Shown: positions 34,187-43,595, counted from the stretch's first letter. The stretch is 64,000 nucleotides of DNA from CBDFKV01 sp965249035 (GCA_965249035.1 CBDFKV010000007.1:1302001-1366000), one strand, 5' to 3'. Translations and numbers: made by a program. Notes: generated by a model from the sequence alone, not told the origin.

Positions 34187-35596
34187 TGCAACTTTTTGGT
34201 AGAATATGCCCTGGTTTCTTGCAATATTTGACCATTTTTATGCGCCCTAAAGCTGATCCGGTTTCCCTCGCCAAACAACGCTCATTTTTCACCGATACTC
34301 AACCCAAACTATCTGACTTTATTAACCTGCGTCATCCGCTGGTTGTCATGGCAGACAATATGAATTGGCAGCCCTTTGAGGCGTATTGGAGCCAACTGTT
34401 TGGGATGGCCGGTGGCCCGCTTGCATCATCGGGTCGACGAGTTGCCGGGCTTTTTATGCTCAAACATATGGAGGCTTTATCAGACGAAGGCTTGGTCGAA
34501 GCCTGGGTAAGCAATCCGTACTATCAGTATTTCTGTGGCGAGACCCATTTTCAGCACCATGCTCCAATAGACCCGGCGACACTGGTGAAATGGCGTAAGC
34601 GACTGGGCGAGGAAGGGATGGAATGGCTGTTGACCACGGTATTGAACAGTGCTCTTAATGCCGGAGCGGTCAAGCGCGGCAGCCTGGCGCATGTGTGTGT
34701 GGATTCGACCGTGATGGAAAAGAACATCACCTACCCAACCGATAGTGCGCTGTTGCTGAAGGCATTACAGAAGATGGTAGCGTTGATGCGCGACAATGGT
34801 TTAGCCGTTCGTCAAAGCTATGTCCGGGTGGCGCCGCGTCTGGCACAGAAGATTGGTCGCTACGCCCATGCCAAGCAATTCAAGCGTATGCGCCGCTCAC
34901 TGAAGAAGCTGTCGACACTGACGGGCCGGGTAATGAGGGAACTTGAGCGACAATTAGGGCAGTTGCCAGATGATGTACAGGAACGGGCTGAAGCACTCAT
35001 TTTACAGGCGCATCAACTGCGCCATCAGGCGGCTAATCCCAAGAGTAAAAATAAGCTGTATTCCCTACATGAACCAGAGGTGGATTGCATCAGCAAAGGC
35101 AAAGCACGCAAGCGTTATGAATTTGGCACCAAGGTCGGCATTACCTGCACGCAGAAGGAAGGATTTGTGGTTGGCATACGCAGCTTTGGGGGTAATCCTT
35201 ACGACGGTCATACGCTGGATGAGCTACTACAGCAAGCCCAGACCCTCACTGATGTAGAGATCAAGACAGTAGCGGTTGATTTGGGCTACCGTGGTCGTCA
35301 TGGGACCAAAGCGCAAGTGATCCACCGTGGCAAGAAGCTTAACAAGGGTCAGAAAAAGCGCTTACGCCGGCGCAGCATGCTTGAGGCGATGATTGGGCAT
35401 ATGAAAAGTGATGGGCTGCTCGACCTATGTCATCTTAAAGGCAGGCTGGGCGATGCGATCCACGCGATTCTTTGTGGTGTTGGGCACAACCTGCGTCAGC
35501 TGTACAACTTCTGGGTCGAGAAGTTACTTAATTTACTTTTTACCCTGCTGAACGGGCTATTAAATTGGGATACTGGGCCTCAACAGAAAAGTTGCA
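34187..35596 (+). mobile_element. IS5-family insertion sequence
   Basis: The element is about 1.41 kb and bounded by TGCAACTTTT on the left and AAAAGTTGCA on the right (short inverted repeats). It contains one intact transposase gene. No clear target duplication is seen, and the exact ends may be a few bases off. Confidence 0.65.
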
Positions 35597-35613
35597 GCCA
35601 TCAGCCCGTATAA
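34240..35613 (+). CDS. IS5-family (IS1478-like) transposase
   Basis: This 457-residue DDE transposase has its start set at the ATG at 34240 (MRPKADPVSLAKQ); the open frame begins upstream at a TTG. Family features are GRRVAGLFMLKHMEALSDE, the block NPYYQYFCGETHFQHHAPIDPATLVKWR, the catalytic Asp in VCVDSTVMEKNI, the second Asp in AVDLGYRG, and a C-terminal Glu region (RRRSMLEAMIGHMK). The stop falls about 17 bp past the inferred right inverted repeat, so the last residues may come from flanking DNA or the end is slightly further out. Confidence 0.88.
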   Translation: MRPKADPVSLAKQRSFFTDTQPKLSDFINLRHPLVVMADNMNWQPFEAYWSQLFGMAGGPLASSGRRVAGLFMLKHMEALSDEGLVEAWVSNPYYQYFCGETHFQHHAPIDPATLVKWRKRLGEEGMEWLLTTVLNSALNAGAVKRGSLAHVCVDSTVMEKNITYPTDSALLLKALQKMVALMRDNGLAVRQSYVRVAPRLAQKIGRYAHAKQFKRMRRSLKKLSTLTGRVMRELERQLGQLPDDVQERAEALILQAHQLRHQAANPKSKNKLYSLHEPEVDCISKGKARKRYEFGTKVGITCTQKEGFVVGIRSFGGNPYDGHTLDELLQQAQTLTDVEIKTVAVDLGYRGRHGTKAQVIHRGKKLNKGQKKRLRRRSMLEAMIGHMKSDGLLDLCHLKGRLGDAIHAILCGVGHNLRQLYNFWVEKLLNLLFTLLNGLLNWDTGPQQKSCSHQPV

Positions 35614-35699
35614 GTTGTTGCTGGTGCATGGAGATCGGCTTAGAGAGAAATGATAGGCAGGATCGACCAATTACTCGCGCGTACGCTTTGGTGACCACT

Positions 35700-37301
35700 T
35701 TAACGATTGTCGATTATTTTAGAACTCGGCACTTCAAACTTGTACATCTCCTTGGCGCCCCCTTCACTGATGCGTGCACGTGCAGGCCGAGGGATTTGCC
35801 AATAGTCTTTGCGCCAAAACGGCCCATCGTCAAATTCGCCATGAGTGCGTGGTACGTGATCCAGATCGTGATCAAAGGTTTTGAATTGGAAGTGTTGACC
35901 GATATCTGCAAATCTTGGCTCAAACGCTGGCCAAGCTGACAGCACATTATTGGAAGCGCCCAGAGTTCGATCTAAAGGGGTTTCTATGGTGTTCAAATGT
36001 TGATCTATATTGACCAATAACGACCCCGAGGAAGCTAAGCCAAAGCCACTTAATTCAGATACTTCAGCGACAGGGTTCAGTGATAGATTATAAAAATGGG
36101 TCGCCGATGCGCTGTTCATTTGCTTGGATTGCCGCACAAATGGCAACACATTGGTGAGACCATCATTAATGGAGCAGGCCGCGCCCATATAGACAATATT
36201 TCGTACGATGCCTTTTTCGGCTAACTGTGCACCATCCGCAGCCAGCATGTGGTTAATAACCATCGCGCCCATGCTATGCCCCACCAGCGTGACTTCAAAT
36301 TCCATGTTTGAACTTTTGGCAGCACTATTGGCTTGATCAAATAGTTGGCGCAAAAACTCGCCGAGTGAAGCGCCAGGCTGAACCACATCTGGCCGCGAAT
36401 CAAACAAGTGCGCGGGGTAAAACATATTCTTGGTGCGTCGCTTCATGTTGTTCCAGGCTGAGCGTGGAAAACCGTTGTAGACGATGGTGCCGACGGTATA
36501 GCGAATCGGCGAAGTGGGAACTCGAGTCAAGGCATTTTTGAGGTCGCCCTGCCAGCCGCCGTGGTCATATTTGCTCCAATTGAAGGTGACGCCCTCTTTA
36601 CTAGTAATCACCCTTTCAGGCTCGCATTCTCCTTTAGGCTCACCCTGCATCTTGCAGTAGTTCTCTCTGGCGTTTTGCCACTCATAAGAGAGAAAGGTGT
36701 CGGCATTACTGCGCCCACGTAAGGCGTCTTTACCGTTGACCCACTGGTAATACAGGTCTGCGGGATAGCGCCCAATGCTGGTGAGCAGGTCGGACAAAAA
36801 GATGAAAGGGGCAGAGGTATAACCACGTTTTTTCGTGACTTTGCGCCCTGCTCGAACGCTGGTTAAGTGCTCCGCGTAGGTTTTCAGAAAGCCAGACGGC
36901 CAAGAAACGAATAAGGGATAGGCCCAATCATCGTTTTCATCGTCTTGGATTAAGGGGGCAAAGGTCTGAACCTTTTCAATCGCATTGGCATAACTATTTA
37001 ACCCACCGTGGATGTAAACCAACAGCTTAGCCTTCTTTCTAGTTGGGGTCGATTTTTCTTGCCCCAGCGCTATGATGTTATCCGCAAGGCGGTTGGCTTT
37101 GTTATTAACCGCATCTGGAGTCAGCGGAATCTTAGGATTGCTGGCGTCAACCAAGACGCCATCACTGTTCATGCGCACAAGAAAGGGTTCAGCATCCACG
37201 TTATTTGCCTCCAATGTTATTGGTTTCTCTGCCATCGAGTAGCAGCCGGAAATCAGGTTAATGGATAGACTTACCAGTATCAGCCTCAATAAATTCATCA
37301 T
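35700..37301 (-). CDS. Large alpha/beta-hydrolase-like lipoprotein
   Basis: This protein of about 533 residues has a lipoprotein signal (MMNLLRLILVSLSINLISGC; lipobox LISGC), so it is probably anchored in an envelope membrane. An alpha/beta-hydrolase fold is suggested by LLVYIHGGLNSY near residue 93 (oxyanion part) and the nucleophile elbow VTLVGHSMGAMVINH near 340. A late HDLDHVPR near 495 could supply the catalytic His. The substrate is unknown; it may be an esterase or lipase. A GTG at 37310 is an alternative start. It lies between the IS elements and the aromatic cluster. Confidence 0.75.
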   Translation of the reverse strand: MMNLLRLILVSLSINLISGCYSMAEKPITLEANNVDAEPFLVRMNSDGVLVDASNPKIPLTPDAVNNKANRLADNIIALGQEKSTPTRKKAKLLVYIHGGLNSYANAIEKVQTFAPLIQDDENDDWAYPLFVSWPSGFLKTYAEHLTSVRAGRKVTKKRGYTSAPFIFLSDLLTSIGRYPADLYYQWVNGKDALRGRSNADTFLSYEWQNARENYCKMQGEPKGECEPERVITSKEGVTFNWSKYDHGGWQGDLKNALTRVPTSPIRYTVGTIVYNGFPRSAWNNMKRRTKNMFYPAHLFDSRPDVVQPGASLGEFLRQLFDQANSAAKSSNMEFEVTLVGHSMGAMVINHMLAADGAQLAEKGIVRNIVYMGAACSINDGLTNVLPFVRQSKQMNSASATHFYNLSLNPVAEVSELSGFGLASSGSLLVNIDQHLNTIETPLDRTLGASNNVLSAWPAFEPRFADIGQHFQFKTFDHDLDHVPRTHGEFDDGPFWRKDYWQIPRPARARISEGGAKEMYKFEVPSSKIIDNR

Positions 37302-37342
37302 GCGCTTCACCCATTTCTAAGTTTTCTACTGATTCATAGCCA

Positions 37343-37462
37343 TAAATCTGGTAGCAAAATACCAACCAAATAAGCATTGGTCATCGCGAACGTAGTGCGG
37401 CGATCTTGCCGTTTGCAGCTCATTCATAGATTACCGCGTCGCTGCGCTCCTCGTAATGACTG
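37343..37462. repeat. Palindromic dispersed repeat, copy C (inverted, uninterrupted)
   Basis: On the minus strand it reads CATTACGAGGAGCGCAGCG, then TTCGCGATGACCAATGCTTA, then GGTATTTTGCTACCAG, matching copies A and B. This copy is intact at the site where copy B holds the IS1111-type element, so it documents the empty target. Confidence 0.8.
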
Positions 37463-37617
37463 AGTCGGTGTACATGCTAGTATTAGTTTGGGTCATATCG
37501 GTATTCTATATCGAGTAACCGTTACATTGCTGTGATTAAACCCACAAGCACAGACCCTTTTCCAACCACCACACTTGGCAAATGTAGCCGGTTGCGGCGT
37601 GCTGGACCAATCGCGAC

Positions 37618-37646
37618 TTGCATTTAGTTTCGATCGAAACTAAAAT
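37618..37646 (+). promoter_or_regulatory. Promoter with 22-bp palindromic operator for the aromatic cluster
   Basis: TTGCAT (37618-37623) and TAAAAT (37641-37646) are spaced 17 bp. A perfect 22-bp palindrome (half-site TTTAGTTTCGA, 37623-37644) fills the spacer. A repressor bound here would block RNA polymerase. The MarR-family regulator at 45733-46185 is a candidate because of its palindromic-site preference, but no direct link is visible. Confidence 0.7.
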
Positions 37647-37702
37647 GTTAGCCGTCTGGCTGCAGCCGCAGCTACCCAAACAAACACACGAGGAAACACT
37701 GA

Positions 37703-38677
37703 ATGAGTAAGCAATTTGCATCTGTTGCAGACCTTGAAGAAAAGCAGGTGAGCTTTAGCCAATTATCGAAGCATTGCTGGGCATTTACCGCTGATGGCGA
37801 CCCCAACACGGGCATTATCATTGGTGATGACAGCGTCATGATCATCGACGCCACCGCCACGCCAGTGATGGCGCAGGGCCTGGTCGAGAAAGTTCGCGAA
37901 ATCACCGACAAGCCGATCAAGTATGTGGTCCTAACTCACTACCACGCGGTTCGAGTGTTGGGTGCCAGTGGTTATAAAGATGCGGGTTTGGAACAAGTTA
38001 TCGCTAGCCAGGATACCTATGACTTGATCGTCGAGCGCGGCCAGCAAGACATGGATTCTGAAATTGGGCGCTTCCCACGCTTGTTTGATGCGGTCGAAAG
38101 CATCCCTGGCTTAACTTGGCCAACGCTGACGTTTAACGGCGAAATGACACTGTGGATGGGCGAGCTGGAAGTCAAGATCATGCAAGTTGGCCGCGGCCAT
38201 ACCAAAGGCGATACCATCGTCTGGGTGCCGGGTGAGAAGGTGTTGTTTTCGGGTGATTTGGTTGAATGCGACGCGGCCTGCTACACCGGTGATGCTTACC
38301 TCGCTGACTGGCCACAAACGCTGGATAATCTGGCTGAATTCCCAGCGGAAAAGCTGGTGCCGGGCCGTGGTCCTGCGCTGGAAAGTGTTGAGCACATTAA
38401 GGAAGGTTTGACCTATACCAAAGCCTTTGTGACCGCGCTGTACTCAAGCGCACAAAAAGCGGTTGCCCAGGGCTTAGACTTAAAAGACGCGATGGCATTG
38501 ACTCGCGAAGCTATGGACCCCGATTTTGGCCATGTGTATATTTATGAGCACTGCCTGCCATTTGACGTCACCCGCGCACATGACGAGGCTTCCGGCATTC
38601 GTGACCCACAAATCTGGACCGCCGAACGCGACCAGGAAATGTGGCATGGCTTGCAATTGGAGCAACCAAAGACTTAA
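37703..38677 (+). CDS. MBL-fold metallo-hydrolase with altered metal ligands
   Basis: This is a 324-residue metallo-beta-lactamase-fold protein. The first metal motif reads THYHAVR where HxHxDH is normal, so Asp and the third His are lost. GRGHTKGD and FSGDL keep a His and an Asp, and the last ligand region reads PGRG instead of PGHG. Activity with two metals is doubtful; one metal or a changed reaction is possible. It is the first gene after the palindromic promoter and lies 65 bp before the FAD monooxygenase gene. A role in the ring-degradation operon is inferred. Confidence 0.85.
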   Translation: MSKQFASVADLEEKQVSFSQLSKHCWAFTADGDPNTGIIIGDDSVMIIDATATPVMAQGLVEKVREITDKPIKYVVLTHYHAVRVLGASGYKDAGLEQVIASQDTYDLIVERGQQDMDSEIGRFPRLFDAVESIPGLTWPTLTFNGEMTLWMGELEVKIMQVGRGHTKGDTIVWVPGEKVLFSGDLVECDAACYTGDAYLADWPQTLDNLAEFPAEKLVPGRGPALESVEHIKEGLTYTKAFVTALYSSAQKAVAQGLDLKDAMALTREAMDPDFGHVYIYEHCLPFDVTRAHDEASGIRDPQIWTAERDQEMWHGLQLEQPKT

Positions 38678-38742
38678 ACCCTGAGAGTACGATTGACGGG
38701 CGACGAGAACTCGCCAGTCAACGACTCGTTGCAGAGATAACT

Positions 38743-40407
38743 ATGTTTCTAACTTACGAAAACCCCGTCTACGACTATGTTAAGTCGCCTGACCAAGACA
38801 GCGATACCATCACGCACCACCCGGTGATTGTGGTTGGTGCAGGCCCGGTCGGCATGGCTGCGGCGCTGGATGCAGGTGTCCACGGCATCGATACATTGGT
38901 GCTGGATGACAACAACACCGTCAGCGTTGGCTCACGCGCAGTCTGTTATTCCAAGCGTGCACTAGAAGTGTTGAACCGCCTGGGCTGTGCTCAGCGGATG
39001 GTGGATAAAGGCGTAGTTTGGAAGGTTGGGAAAATCTTTTTTCAAGATGAGTTAGTGCGCCAGTTTGACTTGTTGCCCTCTCCCGGCCATGAGCAACCGG
39101 CGTTTATCAACCTGCAGCAGTATTACCTTGAAGAGTACATGGTCGATCGCATCAACGAACTCGACTCGGTTGAAGTGCGTTGGAAAAATAAGGTGGTTGA
39201 TGTCGACGATAGCGGCGATAAACCGATCATCACGATTGAAACGCCCGATGGTGCCTACCAACTGAGTTGTGATTGGCTGATCGTGGCAGATGGTGCTAAC
39301 AGCAAAGTCCGCACCGCAGTTGGGCTGGAAAGCACCGGGCAGATTTTTCAGGATCGCTTTTTAATTGCCGACATTGTGATGAAGGCGGGCTTCCCGCCTG
39401 AGCGCTGGTTTTCGTTTGACCCCTCCTATCACCGTGGCTGGTCAACCTTATTGCACAAACAAGCCGATGACGTCTGGCGGTTGGATTTCCAGCTGGGTTG
39501 GGATGCTGACCCGGAAGAAGAAAAAAAGCCTGAAAATATCATCCCGCGAGTCAAGGGCATGCTCGGCGACGATGTTGAATTTGAGTTGGAATGGGCCAGC
39601 GTTTACACCTTCACTTGCCGCAAGATGGACAAGTTCCGCCACGGCCGATTACTGTTCGTTGGCGACGCAGCGCACCAAGTCTCACCATTTGGCGCGCGCG
39701 GGGCCAATTCCGGCTTTCAGGATACCGACAACTTGCTGTGGAAACTTAAGCTAGTGATGGAGGGTAAAGCACCCGATGCACTGCTGGACACTTACTCAGA
39801 TGAGCGCGTATTTGCAGCCACTGAAAACTTGATGAATTCGACTCGAGCGACGGATTTCATTACACCAAAATCTAACGTCTCTAAAGTTTTTCGTAATTCC
39901 GTTTTAGAACTGGCACGGGATTACCCATTTGCGCAAGCACTGACTAATTCAGGCCGTTTATCAGATACCGCGTTTTTGTATGACTCATCACTCAACACTC
40001 CCGATTCAGAAGAATTTACCGGTGACATGGTACCAGGCGCGGTGCTGGATGATGCCCCCGTCAAGGGTGATTCGAGCGAGCAATGGCTACTGAACGCGCT
40101 GGGCAATCGTTTTCAACTGCTGTATTTCACCGATAACACCCATGATATCGACCCAGCAACCCTGGACGCATTGAAGGCCTTGAATCAAGGCGATATCCCG
40201 GTAGAACCCGTTATCGTAACAAAACAAGGTGATGCGCCTACCGGCATACGTAGCTTGATTGATGTTGAAAGCTTTGCGGCTGAGCGTCTGGATGCCCAAG
40301 CGGGCACCGCCTACTTAATCCGACCCGACCAACACGTTTGTGGGCGTTGGCGATCGCTGGACACTGCCCAAGTGCTGTCAGCGCTAGCCACAGCGACTGG
40401 TAATTGA
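38743..40407 (+). CDS. FAD-dependent aromatic-ring monooxygenase (MhpA/UbiH-like)
   Basis: This group A flavoprotein hydroxylase of about 554 residues has its start set at ATG 38743; the upstream in-frame GTG lies inside the preceding gene. Visible motifs are the FAD site VVGAGPVGMAAALD near residue 28, the DG motif LIVADGANSKVR near 175, and the GD motif LLFVGDAAHQVSPFGARGANSGFQD near 305. A thioredoxin-like C-terminal region of about 150 residues is typical of phenol or 3-hydroxyphenylpropionate hydroxylases. It is expected to hydroxylate a phenolic acid with NAD(P)H and O2. The substrate is unknown. Confidence 0.88.
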   Translation: MFLTYENPVYDYVKSPDQDSDTITHHPVIVVGAGPVGMAAALDAGVHGIDTLVLDDNNTVSVGSRAVCYSKRALEVLNRLGCAQRMVDKGVVWKVGKIFFQDELVRQFDLLPSPGHEQPAFINLQQYYLEEYMVDRINELDSVEVRWKNKVVDVDDSGDKPIITIETPDGAYQLSCDWLIVADGANSKVRTAVGLESTGQIFQDRFLIADIVMKAGFPPERWFSFDPSYHRGWSTLLHKQADDVWRLDFQLGWDADPEEEKKPENIIPRVKGMLGDDVEFELEWASVYTFTCRKMDKFRHGRLLFVGDAAHQVSPFGARGANSGFQDTDNLLWKLKLVMEGKAPDALLDTYSDERVFAATENLMNSTRATDFITPKSNVSKVFRNSVLELARDYPFAQALTNSGRLSDTAFLYDSSLNTPDSEEFTGDMVPGAVLDDAPVKGDSSEQWLLNALGNRFQLLYFTDNTHDIDPATLDALKALNQGDIPVEPVIVTKQGDAPTGIRSLIDVESFAAERLDAQAGTAYLIRPDQHVCGRWRSLDTAQVLSALATATGN

Positions 40408-40411
40408 GGGA

Positions 40412-40675
40412 ATGAGCATGAGTTTAAATACCAAAACCAATTTTCATCAACCTGGAAAGCGTTTTTTCCGCGACTACCGCGCAGGTGATGATTTTTATGA
40501 AGAGCTGATTAATATGCACGCTGGCTTGACTGACGAGCAAAGTATGCAAGTCAATGCGAAATTAATTTTATTGTTGAGCAACCACATTGGCGACTTAACG
40601 GTGCTGCGTGAGGCGATGCAAATCGCACGTCACGATATGAAAGCCGACGCTGAACCCACCGCACCAACAGAATAG
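40412..40675 (+). CDS. DUF2783 family small protein
   Basis: This 87-residue protein has the DUF2783 core (DDFYEELINMHAGLTDEQSMQVNAKLILLLSNHIGD, about residues 27-62). The family is known as a small companion of FAD monooxygenases in aromatic gene clusters; its function is not established. A GAGGG ribosome site overlaps the end of the monooxygenase gene and the start lies 4 bp after its stop. Translational coupling with that enzyme suggests a stabilising or subunit role. Confidence 0.85.
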   Translation: MSMSLNTKTNFHQPGKRFFRDYRAGDDFYEELINMHAGLTDEQSMQVNAKLILLLSNHIGDLTVLREAMQIARHDMKADAEPTAPTE

Positions 40676-40704
40676 CCAAACCAAATTACTAGAGGACAGA
40701 GCCC

Positions 40705-41253
40705 ATGAAAATTGAACAAATACACCACGTAGCGTATCGCTGCAAAGACGCCAAAGAAACGGTTGAGTGGTACGTTGACAAGCTGAAGATGGATTTCGTG
40801 CTGGCCATTGCAGAAAATCACGTGCCATCCACCAAAGAGCCTGATCCGTATATGCACATCTTCATGGATGCAGGCAAAGGCAACGTGCTGGCCTTTTTTG
40901 AGCTGCCGACCAAGCCCGAAATGGGCCGCGACCCGAATACCCCAGCGTGGTGCCAACACATTGCGTTTAAGGTCAAAAACCGAAAAACCTTGCTGAAATA
41001 TCGCGACCGTCTAGAAAGCAAAGGTGTTGAAGTTTTGGGTGTGACTGATCACTCTATTTTTCACTCGATTTATTTCTTTGATCCGAACGGCCATCGACTT
41101 GAGCTGGCGTGCCCAGATAAGAATGATAAGAAAAAGCTTAAGCAACTGGATCAGGTAAAATGGGACATGCTCGAAGAGTGGTCAAAAACCAAGCGCGCGC
41201 CCAAACACGCGGCCTGGATGCACGAAAAAGAATTTGAAGGACTGAGTGGTTAA
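40705..41253 (+). CDS. VOC-superfamily protein, possible ring-cleavage dioxygenase or glyoxalase-like enzyme
   Basis: This 182-residue vicinal-oxygen-chelate fold protein probably has the metal triad His (IHHVAY, residues 7-8), His (CQHIAFKV, near 92) and Glu (GHRLELACP, near 134). It is shorter than classical extradiol dioxygenases (about 290) but has two complete beta-alpha-beta-beta-beta modules. In this operon, between a hydroxylase and an FAH hydrolase, a ring-opening or isomerase role is plausible. An AGAGGA ribosome site precedes the ATG. Confidence 0.85.
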   Translation: MKIEQIHHVAYRCKDAKETVEWYVDKLKMDFVLAIAENHVPSTKEPDPYMHIFMDAGKGNVLAFFELPTKPEMGRDPNTPAWCQHIAFKVKNRKTLLKYRDRLESKGVEVLGVTDHSIFHSIYFFDPNGHRLELACPDKNDKKKLKQLDQVKWDMLEEWSKTKRAPKHAAWMHEKEFEGLSG

Positions 41254-41309
41254 CCTCCGCTTGAAATCACTTCACACTTTAATTTACCCCTAAAAAAGCA
41301 AGCACTCTC

Positions 41310-42323
41310 ATGAAACTGGCTTCATTAAAAAAGCGCCGCGATGGCGAATTAATTATCGTCTCCAAAGATCTCAGCAAGGCAGTTGCCGCAGGTGATATTG
41401 CCGCCACTATGCAACAAGCACTGGATGATTGGGCAGAGATAGCGCCGCAGCTGGAGCTGCGTTATCAGGCGCTCAATGCTGGGTCACTTGATAACAGCTT
41501 TGATTTTGACCAGGCGGCGTGTGCATCACCCTTGCCACGCGCTTACCAATGGGCCGACGGCAGTGCTTACGTTAATCACGTTGAGCTAGTACGCAAAGCC
41601 CGAAACGCAGAAATGCCAGAAACTTTTTGGCATGACCCGCTGATGTACCAAGGTGGCTCGGATAGCTTTATCGGCCCACGCGACGACGTGCCACTCGGTA
41701 GCGAAGAGTGGGGAATTGATTTCGAAGCAGAAGTTGCAGTGATTACTGACGATGTACCCATGGGTGCCGACGCTACAGCATGCGAAAACCACATCCAATT
41801 ATTGATGCTGGTGAATGACGTGTCGCTGCGCGGCTTGATCCCAGGTGAGCTGGCCAAAGGCTTTGGGTTCTTTCAATCCAAGCCATCCAGTGCATTCTCG
41901 CCGGTAGCAGTCACACCAGATGAACTCGGCGATGCCTGGAGCGATGGTAAAGTGTCACTGCCCCTGCTGGTTGATTACAATAACGCACCGTTTGGGAAAG
42001 CCAACGCCGGCGAAGACATGACCTTCAGCTTTGGCGAAATTATTGCCCATGCGGCTAAAACCAGACCGCTCGGTGCAGGTGCCGTCATTGGCTCGGGCAC
42101 GATTTCTAACAAGCAGGACACCGTACACGGATCAGCCATCGCTGAGGGCGGGGTCGGCTATTCTTGCATCGCCGAAGTGCGCATGATTGAAACCATTAAC
42201 GACGGCAAACCCTCGACGCCCTTCATGAAGTTTGGGGATACGGTGCGAATACAAATGAACAATGAAGCCGGCGAATCGATCTTTGGCGTAATTGATCAAA
42301 CCATCGTGCCGTATAAGGCCTAA
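41310..42323 (+). CDS. Fumarylacetoacetate hydrolase (FAH) family protein
   Basis: This 337-residue FAH-family hydrolase cleaves C-C bonds in acylpyruvates and fumarylacetoacetate-like products of ring cleavage. The metal-binding segment has Glu residues in GIDFEAEVAVI, followed by DVPMGADATACENHIQLLMLVNDVSLR and the catalytic SKPSSAFSPVAV. The late GSGTISN motif is typical. It is the last gene of the MBL-FAD-DUF2783-VOC-FAH unit and supplies the terminal hydrolysis step. The 285 bp after it hold only an imperfect hairpin (42346-42373). Confidence 0.92.
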   Translation: MKLASLKKRRDGELIIVSKDLSKAVAAGDIAATMQQALDDWAEIAPQLELRYQALNAGSLDNSFDFDQAACASPLPRAYQWADGSAYVNHVELVRKARNAEMPETFWHDPLMYQGGSDSFIGPRDDVPLGSEEWGIDFEAEVAVITDDVPMGADATACENHIQLLMLVNDVSLRGLIPGELAKGFGFFQSKPSSAFSPVAVTPDELGDAWSDGKVSLPLLVDYNNAPFGKANAGEDMTFSFGEIIAHAAKTRPLGAGAVIGSGTISNKQDTVHGSAIAEGGVGYSCIAEVRMIETINDGKPSTPFMKFGDTVRIQMNNEAGESIFGVIDQTIVPYKA

Positions 42324-42608
42324 TAGATTTGGGCTATGTGGCTAACCATGAACCTATACCTAGGTTCTTGGTGGACTAGCCGTCCAGTATAAGTGAGTAA
42401 GAAAATTTCCTACTGAAACTGATCAGAGCTAACGTTGGTAGACCTTTAACCTGCCCGCTATTTGCCTCAGCAAGCCGTTCGGAGAAAATCATATAAGGGA
42501 AGCAACTGGCTTTAATCTTCTTTAGCAGCTGCTAAAAGCGGACACGCCAACACCAAGCTTATCTGCCGCCATGAAGCTTAGTGAAATAGCGGCAGGTACA
42601 GCGCTTAG

Positions 42609-43595
42609 TTAGGTTTTGTTTTTCTGTTCCAATGTTATGACCACATTTCCCTTCTTGCGCCCAGTATCGACGTAGCTGTGGGCCTCGGCGATCTGCTCGA
42701 ACGGATAACGTCGATCAATGACCGGTTTAAATTCTCCCTCCTCAGCCAGCTTCGCAAGGAAACACACATCCTCTACCCGTTCGGCTGCTGGCCCAGCGAT
42801 TATTTTTTTGCTGCTCATCATCGATACCCATAACATCCAAAGCATGTCTGGCAATCCACCTGAAACCAGAAGAAGGCGTCCTCTTTCCTTTAGCGAATCT
42901 TTGCTACGAGAGAACGGAGCCGAGCCGGCTGTATCGACTATGATGTCATAGGTTTCATCATTTTCCGTGAAATCTTCTTTGGTGTAATCGATTACATAAT
43001 TGGCGCCGAGAGATCTCACTAATTCCACGTTCGTGGTGCTGCACACACCAGTTACATTTGCACCGAAGTACCTGGCAAGTTGCACCGCAGCCGTACCTAC
43101 CGCTCCGGAAGCACCATTGATAAGCATTTTTTCCCCGTTCTGAAGGTTTGCTCTTCTAAAAAAATCCAGCGCCGTTGTTCCGCCAAAAGATATTGCGGCG
43201 GCTTCATCGTAGGTCAGATTGGCCGGCTTCATTACCACCGCCCCATCTTCTGGCATGCACTTGTACTCCACATGACAACCCATGTTGGCACCGCTAAATG
43301 CAAAAACCTGGTCACCAACTTCGAATGTGTTTACGTCTTTGCCGACGGACTCAACTTCCCCAGCGAGCTCTGAACCTAGAATGGGTTGCCTTGGTCGCAA
43401 GACTCCCAGAACCAGACGAGCGATGAGTCCAAAGCCGACCGGTATAGTAAGACTTCGCACCCTCCAGTCCGCTGATGTTACTGTTGTAGCATGTATTTTT
43501 ATCAGGACTTCATTGTTCTTGGGGGCAGGTTTAGCTACCTCTTTGAGCTGAATAACATCCGGCGGACCATATTTTGTGTATACGATCGCTTTCAT
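42609..43595 (-). CDS. Zinc-independent alcohol dehydrogenase / quinone oxidoreductase (MDR family)
   Basis: This 328-residue medium-chain dehydrogenase/reductase is of the quinone-oxidoreductase type. The N-terminal GroES-like domain begins YTKYGPPDVIQLKEV, and the NADPH-binding motif GASGAVGTAAVQLARYFGA lies near residue 155. The zinc ligands of true alcohol dehydrogenases are missing, as usual in this subfamily. A GGAG ribosome site precedes the ATG. The TetR gene lies 87 bp upstream on the same strand, so the dehydrogenase may be in its regulon. Confidence 0.9.
   Translation of the reverse strand: MKAIVYTKYGPPDVIQLKEVAKPAPKNNEVLIKIHATTVTSADWRVRSLTIPVGFGLIARLVLGVLRPRQPILGSELAGEVESVGKDVNTFEVGDQVFAFSGANMGCHVEYKCMPEDGAVVMKPANLTYDEAAAISFGGTTALDFFRRANLQNGEKMLINGASGAVGTAAVQLARYFGANVTGVCSTTNVELVRSLGANYVIDYTKEDFTENDETYDIIVDTAGSAPFSRSKDSLKERGRLLLVSGGLPDMLWMLWVSMMSSKKIIAGPAAERVEDVCFLAKLAEEGEFKPVIDRRYPFEQIAEAHSYVDTGRKKGNVVITLEQKNKT

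Noticed and set aside
42346..42373. Hairpin after the FAH gene as terminator
   Set aside because: The stem is imperfect (10 of 11 pairs) and no T run follows.
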